Positions 47,414 through 58,588 are shown, counted from the first letter of the stretch. The stretch: DNA of 64,000 bases from JAJPKK01 sp963844635 (GCA_963844635.1 CAWJPD010000003.1:930001-994000); one strand, 5' to 3'. The notes: a model not told the origin generated them from the letters alone. A program made the numbers and translations.

Positions 47414-48169
47414 TCACCGCAGCGCGGCAAGCGTCGCGCCGAGGATGGCGCCCGGTTTTTGCGCGGTGCCGTTCTGGATCAGGATGGCGACGGCATCGAC
47501 CCCTGTGGACTTGATCGCATCGATCGGCGCGCTCAGCGTTTCTGCTTCGCCGGCCCAGGTACCGAGCCTGACCCAGCCGCGCACGACGTTGGTATAGGTG
47601 AGCATGCGGCCCCGGTTTTCGCCCCTGCCGATGCCGACCGAAATGGATCGTGTAAGCGGACAAAGCCAGACTTCGGCATTCGCGGGACGGCCGCTTTCGT
47701 TCGGCAGCATCACGTCAATGCGCGCATCATGGACTGACACCTCGACCGGCACCGACGAGCCTGCGTCCAGGACAGCCGCCACCTTGTGCTGGCTTTGCTC
47801 AACCGCCCTCTCGATGTCGGCGCGATCGCTGCCAAGGGCCTGCGCCACCCCGTTCACCACCACCTGCGGCGTATAGACTTCGCGATCGCCGCGCTGCTGG
47901 GAATAGGCCTTCTGCCGCGCGGTGTGACCGGCAAGTGCCAAAGTGTCTTTCCACCCGAGATAGTCCCAGTAGGTGATCGGCAGGCTGAGAGCGACCAGCG
48001 AGGGGTCGTTGCGCAGTTCTGAAAGCAGTTTGTCCGCGGGCGGGCAGGACGAACAGCCCTGGCTTGTGAACAGTTCCAGCACGGTGCGAGGCCCGGCCAC
48101 GGCGCTCGGGCCGGTGACCAGGATGGCAGCCCACGCAATCGCACCGATAAGGAGTTTCGGAATACTCAT
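47414..48169 (-). CDS. DUF1223 thioredoxin-like exported protein
   Basis: 251 residues from ATG 48169. Signal peptide PKLLIGAIAWAAILVTG. The core VLELFTSQGCSSCPPADKLL carries a CSSC pair at a thioredoxin-like position, then LSLPITYWDYLGWKDTLA and REVYTPQVVVNGVAQALG. This is DUF1223, an alphaproteobacterial family with a thioredoxin-like N-terminal domain and a beta-rich C-terminal domain. The exact role is unknown; a redox or thiol-handling role in the periplasm is inferred. It points towards ctpA (convergent). Confidence 0.88.
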   Translation of the reverse strand: MSIPKLLIGAIAWAAILVTGPSAVAGPRTVLELFTSQGCSSCPPADKLLSELRNDPSLVALSLPITYWDYLGWKDTLALAGHTARQKAYSQQRGDREVYTPQVVVNGVAQALGSDRADIERAVEQSQHKVAAVLDAGSSVPVEVSVHDARIDVMLPNESGRPANAEVWLCPLTRSISVGIGRGENRGRMLTYTNVVRGWVRLGTWAGEAETLSAPIDAIKSTGVDAVAILIQNGTAQKPGAILGATLAALR

Positions 48170-48534
48170 GCCGACAGCCTCCCGCGAGCCCATGGCAGTT
48201 GCATACGCTGCGGTCCATTCACCTGCCACTCACTTCCCGGTGAAATTGCCGTTTTCCCAGCCACTTGTCCTCGGCAATGGTGTTGCAGGATGAAACGTGT
48301 GTTGATCGACAGAACAAAGCGCTGCGAGGTAGAATTTGAGATTCCGCATGCGGTGGGCAACTCGGCATCAGCCGGAGCCAGACATTCTCGCGGGGCATTG
48401 CCGGGCATTCCCCACCCCTCATCCGGCGCGCTGCGTGCGCCACCTTCTCGAGGGAACCCGCGAGGGAAAAGGATTTGCCCAGCTAGGCCAACTTGCGCAA
48501 GTTGAGGTGTCTGTTCCAAGCAAATCAATACCTT

Positions 48535-48642
48535 AGAGCGGGATGCGTTCAGGTTGAATTGCCTCCCGCTCGATTATGTTCTGCGCACCCGTCGTAGCTG
48601 CGCTCGACGGCGGATGCGTGTTGGTTCTGCAACTCATGCGCT
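48535..48642 (-). repeat. R1 repeat, copy 15 (inverted, core damaged) - last copy before the island
   Basis: AGAGCGGGATGCGTTCAG ... TTGAATTGCCTCCCGCTCGA ... GTTCTGCAACTCATGCGCT. The hairpin core is mostly lost. It also has the CCGTCG...GACGGCGGATGC palindrome of the long form. No R1 copy was seen from here to the window end. Confidence 0.75.
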
Positions 48643-48726
48643 GGTACGGGACAGCGGCAGACGAGTACAGACGCAGAACGGCGCCGAATCCAGGTACTCA
48701 ACAATAATTTTGACGGTTATAGAAAG

Positions 48727-50087
48727 TCAGAGACGGTGGCAGACGTACCACTGGCGGAGAGGGAGGGGATTCGAACCCCCGATACGGTTGCCCGTATGCC
48801 GCATTTCGAGTGCGGTGCATTCAACCACTCTGCCACCTCTCCAAGCCATTGAGATTGCTACACAGTTTTCTGTTTGGCCACTCGGCAGAAAATGGCCATT
48901 TGCTACCGCTTTGCTACCCAATCTCTTTCGGTGCGCCTGTTGTATTACCGCCGCACGCAGCGCCTCGTCAACGCGCGCGGCGGCGTCTTCTTGCATGCCC
49001 GGCATAACGTGCGAATACAGGTCCATGGTGATCCCGACCTTGGAATGTCCAAGGCGCTCGCTGGCGATCTTGGGATGCACACCGGACGATAACAAGTGGG
49101 TCGCGTGCGCGTGCCGCAGATCATGGAAGCGAATGCGCGGCAGCGTCTTGTTGTTCGCCAGCGAGCCGTCGCCATAGGCTGCGTGATGCTTCGCGGCTGC
49201 AACGGACTGCCGTCCGCCGCGCAACGACAAACGTGTCGTCCGTCAGCGGAACGCCGAGCTTGAGAAGCTCTTCGGCTTGTGGACGCGGTGGCCTCGTAAC
49301 TCGTTCGACCACACCGCCCGACAGCGCCACCGTGCGCCGCGTCCCGCTCTTGGGTTTCTTGTAGCGAACGCCCGCATTGGTCTGTTCGGCACTCTCGATT
49401 ACCGCAGTTGGCCGCGAGCAAGATCGACGTGGCTCCAGCGAAGGGCCGCGATCTCGCCGCGGCGCAAGCCGCAAAGAACGGCCGAGGATGACGGTGACCA
49501 TCATCCGTGTGCCGCGCATAGCATCGATCAGGTCGGCAGTCTGCGCGAGTCGTAGGTGGTCATCGCGGCGCGCTCGATCTTCGGCGGGATCAACCGCGTC
49601 GGCCGGATTGCGCGCCATCATTTGCCAGCGCACCGCCTGCGCCATGGCGGTTTCAGGATCACGGTGCATATAACGCACCGTGCTCGGCGCAAGTCCGCCC
49701 TTGCCTTTCCTGTGGCCGCTGGAAAGCGCTTTGGCGTAGGCTTCTGCGATCTGCATCGGCCGGAATTTCGTGCAGCAGCACTGCGCCAAGCAGCGGCTTG
49801 AGGTTCTTCGTTACGAGCTCGCCGTATCGCTCATGGGTTCGCGGTGAAACCAGCGGCTTGATATGCTCCAACCAGCGGTCGAGGAATTGCCCGACAGTGG
49901 TCTTGGCCGGTTCGATGTAGGGGCCGCCGTTCAATTCCGAAATCAGCCGCGCGCATTCGTCTTGCGCTTGCCGTTTGGTCCCAGCGAATGAGTGCCATCG
50001 GCGCTTGCGCTTCCCGGTCGCCGGGTCGCGAAGCTCGATGACGATGGCCCAATGGCCGGGAGAGCGCTCGCGAATATGGCCTTTCAT
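48727..50087 (-). CDS. Tyrosine-type site-specific integrase, reads through tRNA-Ser (frameshifted)
   Basis: Starts near 50087 (MKGHIRERSPGHWAIVIELR, an AP2-like arm-binding start). SAM-like core block VGQFLDRWLEHIKPLVSPRT, then after frame breaks (around 49750, 49600, 49500 and 49220) AVIESAEQTNAGVRYKKPKS and HDLRHAHATHLLSSGVHPKI with GHSKVGITMDLYSHV. The last block holds the catalytic H-x-x-R, H/W and Tyr residues. The final ~38 residues (GGRVVECTALEMRHTGNRIG...) are the tRNA-Ser gene read in frame, ending at TGA 48727-48729. This is the recombinase that moves the island into the tRNA-Ser site. Confidence 0.85.
48752..48842 (-). tRNA. tRNA-Ser (anticodon CGA), island attachment site
   Basis: The minus strand begins GGAGAGGTGGCAGAGTGGTT, has the anticodon loop CTCGAAA (anticodon CGA, UCG codons), a long variable arm CATACGGGCAACCGTATC and ends with CCA. 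The acceptor 5' strand GGAGAGG pairs with CCTCTCC. The T-arm reads GGGGG TTCGAAT CCCCTC, one C more than a normal fold needs. The integrase reads into its 5' end, so the island lies on the 5' side. Confidence 0.9.
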
Positions 50088-50156
50088 GACACTACACCTC
50101 GTGGGTACTGACGGTCTGAGTGTTACCGCCGCGCAAGCTCTGCCGGAATACCGCCT

Positions 50157-50489
50157 TCAGCCCTTTTTCAGCTTATCCAGGAACGCTTCGCCAAAACGTT
50201 CTTTGGCGTAGGAGACTATGGCGAGACGAGCAATCAATTTCCCGATTGTCTCGGGGTTCTCATCCCCCCATGTGGCCTGAAATTTCGCCTTCGTTTCCGC
50301 CTGGGCTTCGGCCTTGGGCTGGTGGCCTAAAAGCAGCGCACTTATCGCAGCCTTGAACACTTCAAAAGCAAAGCGATCCTCGTACCACGGCTCGGCAAGT
50401 GAAAGCTCCGCGATCTCTTTGATTTCGGCGAGCAGTTCGCTTGTCATCTCGTCTTTAGGGGTCTCTGCAGCTGCAAGAGAACTCTCCAA
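50157..50489 (-). CDS. Small helical hypothetical protein
   Basis: 110 codons from a TTG at 50489 (open further upstream as GLGEEIRRRLESS). The product is helical and charged: MTSELLAEIKEIAELSLAEP, then FEVFKAAISALLLGHQ, and FGEAFLDKLKKG at the end. The upstream 'EEIRRRLE' pattern is like Arc/ribbon-helix-helix DNA-binding proteins that precede such helical tails in rhizobial islands, but the frame is interrupted there by a TAG. It lies between integrase and primase, pointing towards the integrase, and could regulate excision; that is inference. Confidence 0.5.
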   Translation of the reverse strand: MESSLAAAETPKDEMTSELLAEIKEIAELSLAEPWYEDRFAFEVFKAAISALLLGHQPKAEAQAETKAKFQATWGDENPETIGKLIARLAIVSYAKERFGEAFLDKLKKG

Positions 50490-50530
50490 CCGCCGACGAA
50501 TTTCCTCACCCAGCCCGCGCTCGCGGCGTT

Positions 50531-53149
50531 CCTACGACCAACATTGAGGGCTTCCTTCAGGAGGTTCTCAAATACAATGCTCAGAAGCACCCCGTTGACG
50601 TGTATATGTGCCTCTCGCGCCAAAGCGAGAGGCGCGTCAATGAGAAGGGCAAGCTGCGCCCGGTACGCTCCAAGGAAAACGCTCTGGCGCTCAAGGCCGT
50701 CTGGATTGACGTAGATATCAAGCCCGGCGCCTACAACACCTTAGAAGATGCCGTGGACGCGATCAAACAGGCATCCAAGGCGCTCGGCATTCCCGGCCCC
50801 ACGGCGCTCGTTAGCTCGGGGGGTGGCCTGCACTGCTACTGGATCAGCGACCGAGAACTCAGCCCCGCGGAGTGGCAACCCTACGCTGACGGCCTCAAGG
50901 AGGGCCTCCGGCAACAGAACGTTAGTGGTGACCTCGGCCTGACCGGGGACAGCGCCCGCATCCTGCGGGTGCCGGGCACGTTCAATCGTAAGCAGGCTAC
51001 GATCCGGCCGGTCGAACTCAAGGGAATAAGGCCCAAGGACTATGATTTTGCCACTGACCTCGCGCCTCTTGCTCGCATTGCCCCTCCTGCTGTTCCACCG
51101 GCTGCCAACCGATTTTTCGACCCGGCACTGTTTCCCAAGGGTGCGGTTGCGTCTGAGTTTCTTGGCCTCCCTCCAGAAAGCCTAGCCGATGGCATAGAGC
51201 ATCTGGTCGACCCGACCGGCCTCGAACAACTCTGCGGCTGGTACAACGAGGCGATCCAAACCGGCGGCAAGGATTTCGGCCAAGGTCTCTGGATGCTCAG
51301 CACACTTGCCGCCACCTTCATGAAGGACGGCAACCAACGCGCGCACGCGATGGCGAAGGGTCATTCTAGGTACACGTTTGATGAGACCGAGGCTATGTGG
51401 CAGCGCAAAGTTGCCGAGCGCCAGTCTCTCAAGCTGGGATGGCCGTCATGCAAGGCGTTCCAGAACGAGGGATGCAAGCACTGTGCGACTTGTCCCCATT
51501 TCGGCAAGGGGAAATCACCGCTCAACCTCGCCCAGCGGGCAGATGAGCAAGGAACAAATCCGTTCGAGAAGCAAGTAGAAAATGGGGAGATCACTCCAGC
51601 AGCGGCACTGTTGAAACTCCGCGATCAGGGAGCCAAGATCGAGGCTTTGCTGTACGCAGTAAACAAGAACTACGCTGTCGTCAAATATGGAACGGAAATT
51701 AGGATTGCCACTATCGTCGGTAAAGAGATGGACTTTATGAAAGTAGAACATTTTCACAATATGCTTGCAAACGTCATCGTTACACTGGACAGCAACGCCA
51801 CAACACAGAAGCCGCAGAATGTTCCAATTTCTAAACTCTGGTTTAAGTGGGGAGGGCGGCGGCAGTATATCGGTCGTGGTGCTGTGTTTGAGCCAGGCGG
51901 ACCGCTTCAGACCGAGAATGATATGCTCAACCTTTGGCGGGGCTTCGGTGTTGAGCCGAAGCAGGGTGACTGGTCGCTGATGTACAATCACATACTTTAC
52001 GTGATCTGCCGAGGTGATAAGGCGCTTTGCGATTATATCATCAAATGGATGGCCTATGGGGTCCAATATCCCGATCGTCCTGCAGACATTAGCATTGCGA
52101 CGCGGGGCGAAGAAGGCGCGGGAAAGGGTTTCGTGTGGCGTAACTATGGGAAATTCTTCGGAAAACATTTCAAGCATATCATCAACGGCGAGCAACTGAC
52201 CGGTCGGTTCAATGGCGCCCTCGGCGAAGCCTGTGCGGTGTTCCTGGACGAGGCGCTGTGGGCGGGCGACCGCAAGGGCGAACAAATTCTCAAAGCTCTT
52301 ACCACGGAGGATACCTTCCAACTCGAACGCAAATTTTGCGATCCGATCCCCGTCAAGAACCACCTGCGGATCATGATCGCCAGCAACAACGACTGGATTG
52401 TGCCCGTCGGTCTCAGGGGGCGCCGTAACCTCGTGGTTGATGTTAGTGATCAGTACGCGAACGAAAGTGATCCCGCAAGCAAGGCCTACTGGGCGCCGTT
52501 GCAGGCCCAGTTCGGCAATTACGCCCCGGATGATGGCCGTGCCGCGATGTTGTACGACTTGCTCCGTATGGACCTGAGCGGCTTCAACGTGCGTGCCGTG
52601 CCCACAACCGCGGCCAAAACTGAACAGAAGCTGCTGTCATTGCGCGGCACTCTGCGATGGTTATTCGAGGCACTAGCAGAAGGCGCAATGGGGAGACCCT
52701 GGGGGCCAGACGGCCTGACCGTCAGCACGGTAGAGGCATATGGGTGTTATACCGAGCACAGTAAGCTGCGTCGGGAGCATCCTGATGGCAAACCAGAGTG
52801 GTCGAAGGCTATTCGGAAGGCTCTCGGAACCCAATTGAATGAGAAGCGGCCGACCGTCAATGGAGAACGGTTCCGATTGTTCAGTCTCGCGCCTCTCGAT
52901 GATTGTCGTCGGAAATTTGCGCGCCACATCGGCGATCCAGATATGACTTGGGACCAAGACCAAGACGAGTGCTCTGCAGAAGGGCCAGACGTAGAGCCGG
53001 ACTGGGACTTAGTAGCAGAGAGTGCTCGCATAGAGGAAACTCTTGACCGGGCCGAATATGAGCCTGATTTAGAACCAGACTACGATTTGAATTGGGATTT
53101 GGCGGAAGAGGGCGCTGGTATTGAAGAAACTTCCCCGCCGATGTCCTAG
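50531..53149 (+). CDS. Primase-helicase, N-terminal end missing or unmarked
   Basis: The first usable start is GTG 50600, but coding sense is visible from ~50531 (TTNIEGFLQEVLKYNAQKHP). The primase part has WIDVDIKPGAYNT, LVSSGGGLHCYW and SARILRVPGTFNRK (RepB-like archaeo-eukaryotic primase pattern). The second half (from ~residue 490) is a superfamily-3-like helicase with GEEGAGKGF (Walker A), AVFLDEALW (Walker B) and LRIMIASNND, as in DUF5906-type phage and ICE proteins. The C-terminus is acidic, with repeats of PDWDL-type residues. It should copy or restart the mobile DNA. No ATG lies before 50600 and the start region looks cut. Confidence 0.8.
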   Translation, partial: PTTNIEGFLQEVLKYNAQKHPVDVYMCLSRQSERRVNEKGKLRPVRSKENALALKAVWIDVDIKPGAYNTLEDAVDAIKQASKALGIPGPTALVSSGGGLHCYWISDRELSPAEWQPYADGLKEGLRQQNVSGDLGLTGDSARILRVPGTFNRKQATIRPVELKGIRPKDYDFATDLAPLARIAPPAVPPAANRFFDPALFPKGAVASEFLGLPPESLADGIEHLVDPTGLEQLCGWYNEAIQTGGKDFGQGLWMLSTLAATFMKDGNQRAHAMAKGHSRYTFDETEAMWQRKVAERQSLKLGWPSCKAFQNEGCKHCATCPHFGKGKSPLNLAQRADEQGTNPFEKQVENGEITPAAALLKLRDQGAKIEALLYAVNKNYAVVKYGTEIRIATIVGKEMDFMKVEHFHNMLANVIVTLDSNATTQKPQNVPISKLWFKWGGRRQYIGRGAVFEPGGPLQTENDMLNLWRGFGVEPKQGDWSLMYNHILYVICRGDKALCDYIIKWMAYGVQYPDRPADISIATRGEEGAGKGFVWRNYGKFFGKHFKHIINGEQLTGRFNGALGEACAVFLDEALWAGDRKGEQILKALTTEDTFQLERKFCDPIPVKNHLRIMIASNNDWIVPVGLRGRRNLVVDVSDQYANESDPASKAYWAPLQAQFGNYAPDDGRAAMLYDLLRMDLSGFNVRAVPTTAAKTEQKLLSLRGTLRWLFEALAEGAMGRPWGPDGLTVSTVEAYGCYTEHSKLRREHPDGKPEWSKAIRKALGTQLNEKRPTVNGERFRLFSLAPLDDCRRKFARHIGDPDMTWDQDQDECSAEGPDVEPDWDLVAESARIEETLDRAEYEPDLEPDYDLNWDLAEEGAGIEETSPPMS

Positions 53150-53638
53150 GAAGTTCAGACACCCGGACCATGGTCCAACCAACGCGACACCTCGTCCGAG
53201 AGGACGGACCCGAGAAGTGCCCGGGGCCAGCGGCTTCGTCCAAGGTGTCCGGCCTGTCCATCGATATTCGGCAACTCCCTATAAACTACCCCTCTCCGGG
53301 GACACCGGCAAATCCAGGCGTTCGTATGCTGCATTGTCCTTTCAAGTTATTTTTTAGGTTGGACACCCTGGACACGTTGGACGGATGCAGCAAAATCAGG
53401 CTCTTCTCGCGTCCACCCTGCCGATCAGATCGTGGACAGGATGGACCGCCCGCCTCGTGCTAATTCCTTCGACCTCGCAAGCGTCTCACTCGCAGCATTG
53501 TTTACGGTAGAAAGGATTGACGGTCCCATTGCCCGATAGCGCCGATAATCAACGTTAATTTACCCCCGACGGTAACTGACAGGCGCCTTGGCCAATGGCA
53601 CCATTCAGGTCCTTCACGGTGTTACCGTTAAACCAGTC
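53150..53638. other. Gap after the primase with TGGAC repeats
   Basis: About 490 bases, lower in GC. The string TTGGACACCCTGGACACGTTGGAC near 53357-53380 repeats TGGAC three times, and GTGGACAGGATGGACCGC appears at 53431. No gene found. The DNA next to the IS21 end shows no similarity to the helicase on the other side of that element. Confidence 0.4.
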
Positions 53639-53651
53639 TGTCAATCGGCAG

Positions 53652-54503
53652 CTAATTGGGACCCCTATCGGCATCCAAAAGGGACCCCTTTGAGTGACGA
53701 GTCCGGGCGGTAGCGCGCGCGCCGTCGGAGCTGGTCGGGGTTGCGGAGACGGCGCGAGCGCGGGTTGGTTGATCGTCAGTTCGGCTTTTGAAGCGCCAGC
53801 TGTCGTTTCCGGTTTCAACGATATCGCAGTGATGGGTCAAACGATCGAGCAGTGCGGTCGTCATCTTGGCGTCGGTGAAGACGGTCGGCCATTCGCCGAA
53901 GGCGAGATTGGTGGTGACGATGATCGAGGTGCGCTCGTAGAGCCGGCTGATGAGATGGAACAGGAGTTGGCCGCCGGCCTGAGCGAAAGGCAGATAGCCG
54001 AGCTCATCGAGAATGACGAAGTCCATGCGGGTCAGTTGATCGGCAATCCGGCCCTGGCGGGCGTTGCGAGTTTCAGCCTCGAGCCGGTTGACGAGATCGA
54101 CGACATTGTAGAACCGGCCACGAGCGCCCGATCGAATGCAGCTTCGGCCAATGGCGATGGCGACATGTGTTTTGCCGGTGCCGGTCCCGCCAATCAGAAC
54201 GGCATTGCGCTGCTGGGCAAGGAATCCGCCGCTGGCGAGATCGCGCACCAGGGTCTCGTTAATTGGCGTGCCGTTGAACTGGAAGTTGTCGAGATCCTTG
54301 GCGAGCGGCAGCTTGGCTATGGTGAGCTGGTATTTGATCGAGCGTGCCTGCTTCTCATTGATCTCGGCGGTGAGCAGATCGCCGATGATGCGCTGCGGCT
54401 CGTGCTGGCGTTTGACCGCGGTCGCCATGATCTCATCGAAGGCGGCCTTCATCCCGTAGAGCTGAAGCTCAGCCATGAGGTCGAACAGTTCGGATCGTTC
54501 CAT
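53652..54503 (-). CDS. istB: IS21 helper ATPase IstB
   Basis: 283 residues. DnaC/DnaA-like AAA+ ATPase: GGTGTGKTHVAIAIG (Walker A), MDFVILDELGYLPF (Walker B), the sensor ISRLYERTSIIVTTNL and the arm LLDRLTHHCDIVETGNDSWR. It guides IstA to target DNA and blocks self-insertion. It begins one base inside the istA stop (TGATG), so the two are coupled. Its TAG stop lies inside the left inverted repeat, and the last ~45 residues are low-complexity, coded by IS-end DNA. Confidence 0.95.
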   Translation of the reverse strand: MERSELFDLMAELQLYGMKAAFDEIMATAVKRQHEPQRIIGDLLTAEINEKQARSIKYQLTIAKLPLAKDLDNFQFNGTPINETLVRDLASGGFLAQQRNAVLIGGTGTGKTHVAIAIGRSCIRSGARGRFYNVVDLVNRLEAETRNARQGRIADQLTRMDFVILDELGYLPFAQAGGQLLFHLISRLYERTSIIVTTNLAFGEWPTVFTDAKMTTALLDRLTHHCDIVETGNDSWRFKSRTDDQPTRARAVSATPTSSDGARATARTRHSKGSLLDADRGPN

Positions 54504-56002
54504 CAGTTAAGTCTCCTGAGGTTGTCATAGCGGGCACAATCGGCGATCGGAGCATGGCGCAATGTCAGCGCGGCCGGCGTGAAGATGGTGGGAGGCGGAT
54601 CAGGATTGCGCCGGCGGGCGAGGATGTTGAGAACGACATCGGCGGAGTGGACACCTTGGACGCTCGCTTCGGCGCACGCCGCCTCGACCGCCGGCAGTCC
54701 GTCGGTGATCACCGCGGTAAGGATGTCGACCATTTGCCGATTGCCATCGTCGGCACCGGCGAGCTTGCGTCGGATGCGCTCCATCGCGGCCGGCAGCACC
54801 CAATCCTTGAAGGGGGCGCCATTGCGCAAGGCACCGGGTTTACGAGCGAGTACTGGCACGTAATGCCAAGGATCGTAGATCGTCTCGCCCCGGCCGCACG
54901 TGCGGGGATGCTCGCCGACGATCCGGCCGTCCTGACGGATTACGATGCGATCCGCATAAGCCTGAACCTCGACCGGACGGCCGACGGCGCTCGATGCCAC
55001 CGAGTATTTGTTATTATCGAAGCGCACCAGGCAGGTTTTTGAGACCGAAGCCGGCACCGCGTGGAAGCCGTCGAACCGGCCGGCATAGGGGACAAGCTTC
55101 GGCCGCTCCGCCTCGAACACCTCCCAAATCGTTTGATCGGTCAACTCCGGATGGTGATGCGCCTTGGCGTAGGCAATGCATTTATCGGTCAGCCAACCGT
55201 TCAACTCCTCATAGCTTTTGAACCGCAGCCGCGGCGTGAAGAAGCGTTCGCGAACGAGGCCGACCTGGTTCTCGACTTGCCCCTTCTCCCAGCCCGCGGC
55301 CGGCGTGCAGGCAACCGGATCGACCAGGTAATGACTGCACATCTGCAGGAAGCGGCGATTGTAGAGGCGGTCCTTGCCGACGAAGACCGTCTCCACCGCC
55401 GTCTTCATGTTGTCGTAGATGCCGCGTCGGCAGGTCCCTTTGAATAGCGCGAAGGCGCGGTCGTGCGCATCGAACACCATCTCCTGCGTTTCGCGCGGAT
55501 AGGCGCGCACGAACAACATGCGGCTGTGACACAGCCGGACGTGGGCGACCTTCACGGTCACCGTGACGCCATTGAGGATGACGATCTCGTGGCTCCAGTC
55601 GAACTGGTAAGCCTCTCCAGGGGCAAAGCTCAGCGGCACATAGGCCGCCGCCGTCACTTGCCCGCGATCCTTCGCCCATCGCTTCGCGAAGCGGCGCACC
55701 GCATCGTAGCTGCCGTCATAACCTCGACCGCGCAGCTCCTCAAAAATCCGGATCAGCGTCAGACGTTCACGGGCGGCCTTCGTTTCATTGCCCAGCAGCA
55801 ACTCATCCAGCGCGTCACGCCAGTGGCCAATCTTGGGTAGTGGCTGATCTTCCCGGCGATAGCGAAACTCGGTCGATCCTGAGCAAATCACCTTCCTCAC
55901 GACTTTCCGGGATACCCCAAGGTCCCGGCAGATCGCCTTGATTGCTTTCCCCTGGACAAAAAAGGCCCGGCGAATCCTCCCAATTGTCTCCACGACCAAC
56001 AT
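54503..56002 (-). CDS. istA: IS21 transposase IstA
   Basis: Starts at ATG 56002 (MLVVETIGRIRRAFFVQGKA). An N-terminal HTH (KAICRDLGVSRKVVRKVI) precedes the DDE domain: AYQFDWSHEIVILNG (first Asp in FDW), GIYDNMKTAV (second Asp), GWEKGQVENQVGLV (Glu). The C-terminal beta domain has KYSVASSAVGRPVEVQAYAD and ERIRRKL. Complete at 499 residues with no frame break. It cuts and joins IS ends with the help of IstB. Confidence 0.95.
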   Translation of the reverse strand: MLVVETIGRIRRAFFVQGKAIKAICRDLGVSRKVVRKVICSGSTEFRYRREDQPLPKIGHWRDALDELLLGNETKAARERLTLIRIFEELRGRGYDGSYDAVRRFAKRWAKDRGQVTAAAYVPLSFAPGEAYQFDWSHEIVILNGVTVTVKVAHVRLCHSRMLFVRAYPRETQEMVFDAHDRAFALFKGTCRRGIYDNMKTAVETVFVGKDRLYNRRFLQMCSHYLVDPVACTPAAGWEKGQVENQVGLVRERFFTPRLRFKSYEELNGWLTDKCIAYAKAHHHPELTDQTIWEVFEAERPKLVPYAGRFDGFHAVPASVSKTCLVRFDNNKYSVASSAVGRPVEVQAYADRIVIRQDGRIVGEHPRTCGRGETIYDPWHYVPVLARKPGALRNGAPFKDWVLPAAMERIRRKLAGADDGNRQMVDILTAVITDGLPAVEAACAEASVQGVHSADVVLNILARRRNPDPPPTIFTPAALTLRHAPIADCARYDNLRRLN

Positions 56003-56103
56003 CCCAGTCTGGCCCCCACGAATCATGGAGGCCAATGTGAACCCCTCTTTTCGGGGGTCCCGATTGGATGCCGATCACCCCGAAAAGGGGGTCCTTTTTG
56101 CAC

Positions 56104-58015
<1,912 letters not shown>

Positions 58016-58019
58016 CCCC

Positions 58020-58274
58020 TCATCCTCCCTGAACAGGCCGGCAGGACCTGGCGGCCAGAAAGCTGGACAATACGTCAGCTTGATAATTCGCCATGTTCCA
58101 TTGTTTTGTAGCGATATGGTCGTTCAGCAGGATACCGGCCCATGCCTGTTCGATCTGGCTTTCACCGCTTGGCTGACCCGCGACCTCATGATGACGCTCC
58201 ACCTCCAGAGCGTGCTGATAGAAAGCCTTCCCCTTTTCTGACCCGGCCCAGAGATATCTCGACGATCCGTTCAA
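58020..58274 (-). CDS. Small hypothetical protein between orf133 and the helicase
   Basis: 84 codons, overlapping the end of 58186-58587 and ending four bases before the helicase start. GKAFYQHALEVERHHEVAGQ and IEQAWAGILLNDHIATKQWN look like real helical protein. It may instead be the true C-terminus of the upstream gene, joined by one frameshift near 58250 (giving ~180 residues). Codon use supports coding in this frame from about 58245 down to 58022. Confidence 0.4.
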   Translation of the reverse strand: MNGSSRYLWAGSEKGKAFYQHALEVERHHEVAGQPSGESQIEQAWAGILLNDHIATKQWNMANYQADVLSSFLAARSCRPVQGG

Positions 58275-58587
58275 TGATGCGCTCGGGTGTCTTCCACTTC
58301 GTCACGAGCTTACTTGGGTCCATGCCGTAATCGGCCACGATGTCTTTGAGCTGTTCAACGTTCAGTTCGGCAAGTCGGGCGCGGAGAGTTGGCTCACCCT
58401 GACGTGCCAGCTGGACCGGGTCCACGACGGCTGGTGCGCGCCGATGTGCGCTTCTTGTCGCTTTTAGCTTTGAAACTTTTTCTTTTAAGCCAAGAGCCTC
58501 CTCCATCCGGCTCGCAAATTCAGGATTTCGTTCGGCTTCATCAACGACGGTGCGGACGAGTTCGCTGAGCGCTTTCTTCAAACTCAT
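58186..58587 (-). CDS. Hypothetical protein next to HTH-ParA
   Basis: 133 residues from ATG 58587, one base after the ParA stop. MSLKKALSELVRTVVDEAER, a helical charged stretch, then LRARLAELNVEQLKDIVADY and TPERIIERIVEISLGRVRKG. The middle 'LRARLAELNVEQLKDIVADYGMDPSK' resembles a SAP/LETM-like helix-turn-helix that often binds DNA; moderate at best. Operon position and size are those of a small partner (ParB-like role possible) of the HTH-ParA protein; that is inference. Confidence 0.65.
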   Translation of the reverse strand: MSLKKALSELVRTVVDEAERNPEFASRMEEALGLKEKVSKLKATRSAHRRAPAVVDPVQLARQGEPTLRARLAELNVEQLKDIVADYGMDPSKLVTKWKTPERIIERIVEISLGRVRKGEGFLSARSGGGASS

Positions 58588-58588
58588 C

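Noticed and set aside
48409..48475. GC-rich hairpin-like string CCCTCATCCGGCGCGC... as a terminator
   Set aside because: It lacks a T-run and resembles a widespread intergenic repeat string rather than a terminator; evidence too thin to list.
275..48642. Dispersed R1 repeats as a CRISPR array
   Set aside because: Copies are kilobases apart, in both orientations, palindromic and without regular spacers; no cas genes are present.
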